From: Desulfobacterales bacterium
GTDB taxonomy: Bacteria > Desulfobacterota > Desulfobulbia > Desulfobulbales > BM004
Length of the DNA: 7,020 bases
Assembly: GCA_012974315.1 (NCBI GenBank)
Contig: JAAXQI010000220.1
Coordinates: 1-7,020, forward strand
Direction of reading: 5' to 3'
Each line of letters starts with the position of its first letter. Position 1 is the first letter of the stretch. The position numbers and the translations under genes are program-made. The notes beneath the pieces were generated by a model. It was given only the letters and a program-made list of their open reading frames with translations, was not told the DNA's origin and made no database searches. Positions 7,008 through 7,020 of this stretch are shown in pieces.

Positions 7008-7020
7008 CCCAAATATAACC

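Overview
This is a bacterial chromosomal segment of moderate-to-low GC (roughly 40% by eye) with ordinary housekeeping genes and compact spacing. The gene types (zinc-lid adenylate kinase, the longer yeast Ade1-like form of PurC, a RecC homologue and a WspF/WspR-type pair) suggest a Gram-negative proteobacterium-like organism. A Desulfobacterota (former Deltaproteobacteria) origin is my best guess, but it rests on protein style only and I could not test it.

Left part, plus strand (1-2246): the 3' end of a multi-pass membrane protein of the lysylphosphatidylglycerol-synthase transmembrane/UPF0104 (YbhN-like) family, then adenylate kinase (adk) with a strong ribosome binding site and a possible promoter of its own, then SAICAR synthase (purC). 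adk and purC both serve purine nucleotide metabolism. The purC start is unusual: the best Shine-Dalgarno sequence lies in front of an ATG in another frame, and the two frames would join if an A6 run lost one base.

Right part, minus strand (7020-2267): reading leftward there is an AT-rich stretch, a 3' remnant of a CheB/WspF-type methylesterase gene, a complete WspR-like response regulator with a GGDEF diguanylate cyclase domain, and a full-length recC (exonuclease V gamma subunit). The cheB remnant and wspR overlap by one base (TAATG), as in a translationally coupled operon. wspR and recC are 55 bp apart, with a hairpin between them. recC converges on purC with a 20-bp gap, so recB and recD do not follow recC.

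The most notable point is the break in cheB/wspF. Recognisable homology begins abruptly near 6925, tandem stop codons lie just upstream in the same frame, and the DNA beyond is AT-rich and has no CheB coding capacity as far as the window reaches. The WspR output enzyme is therefore intact but separated from the chemosensory genes that normally precede it. I found no tRNA, rRNA, CRISPR array or complete mobile element, and I see no convincing undescribed system; the cheB/wspF junction is the best lead.
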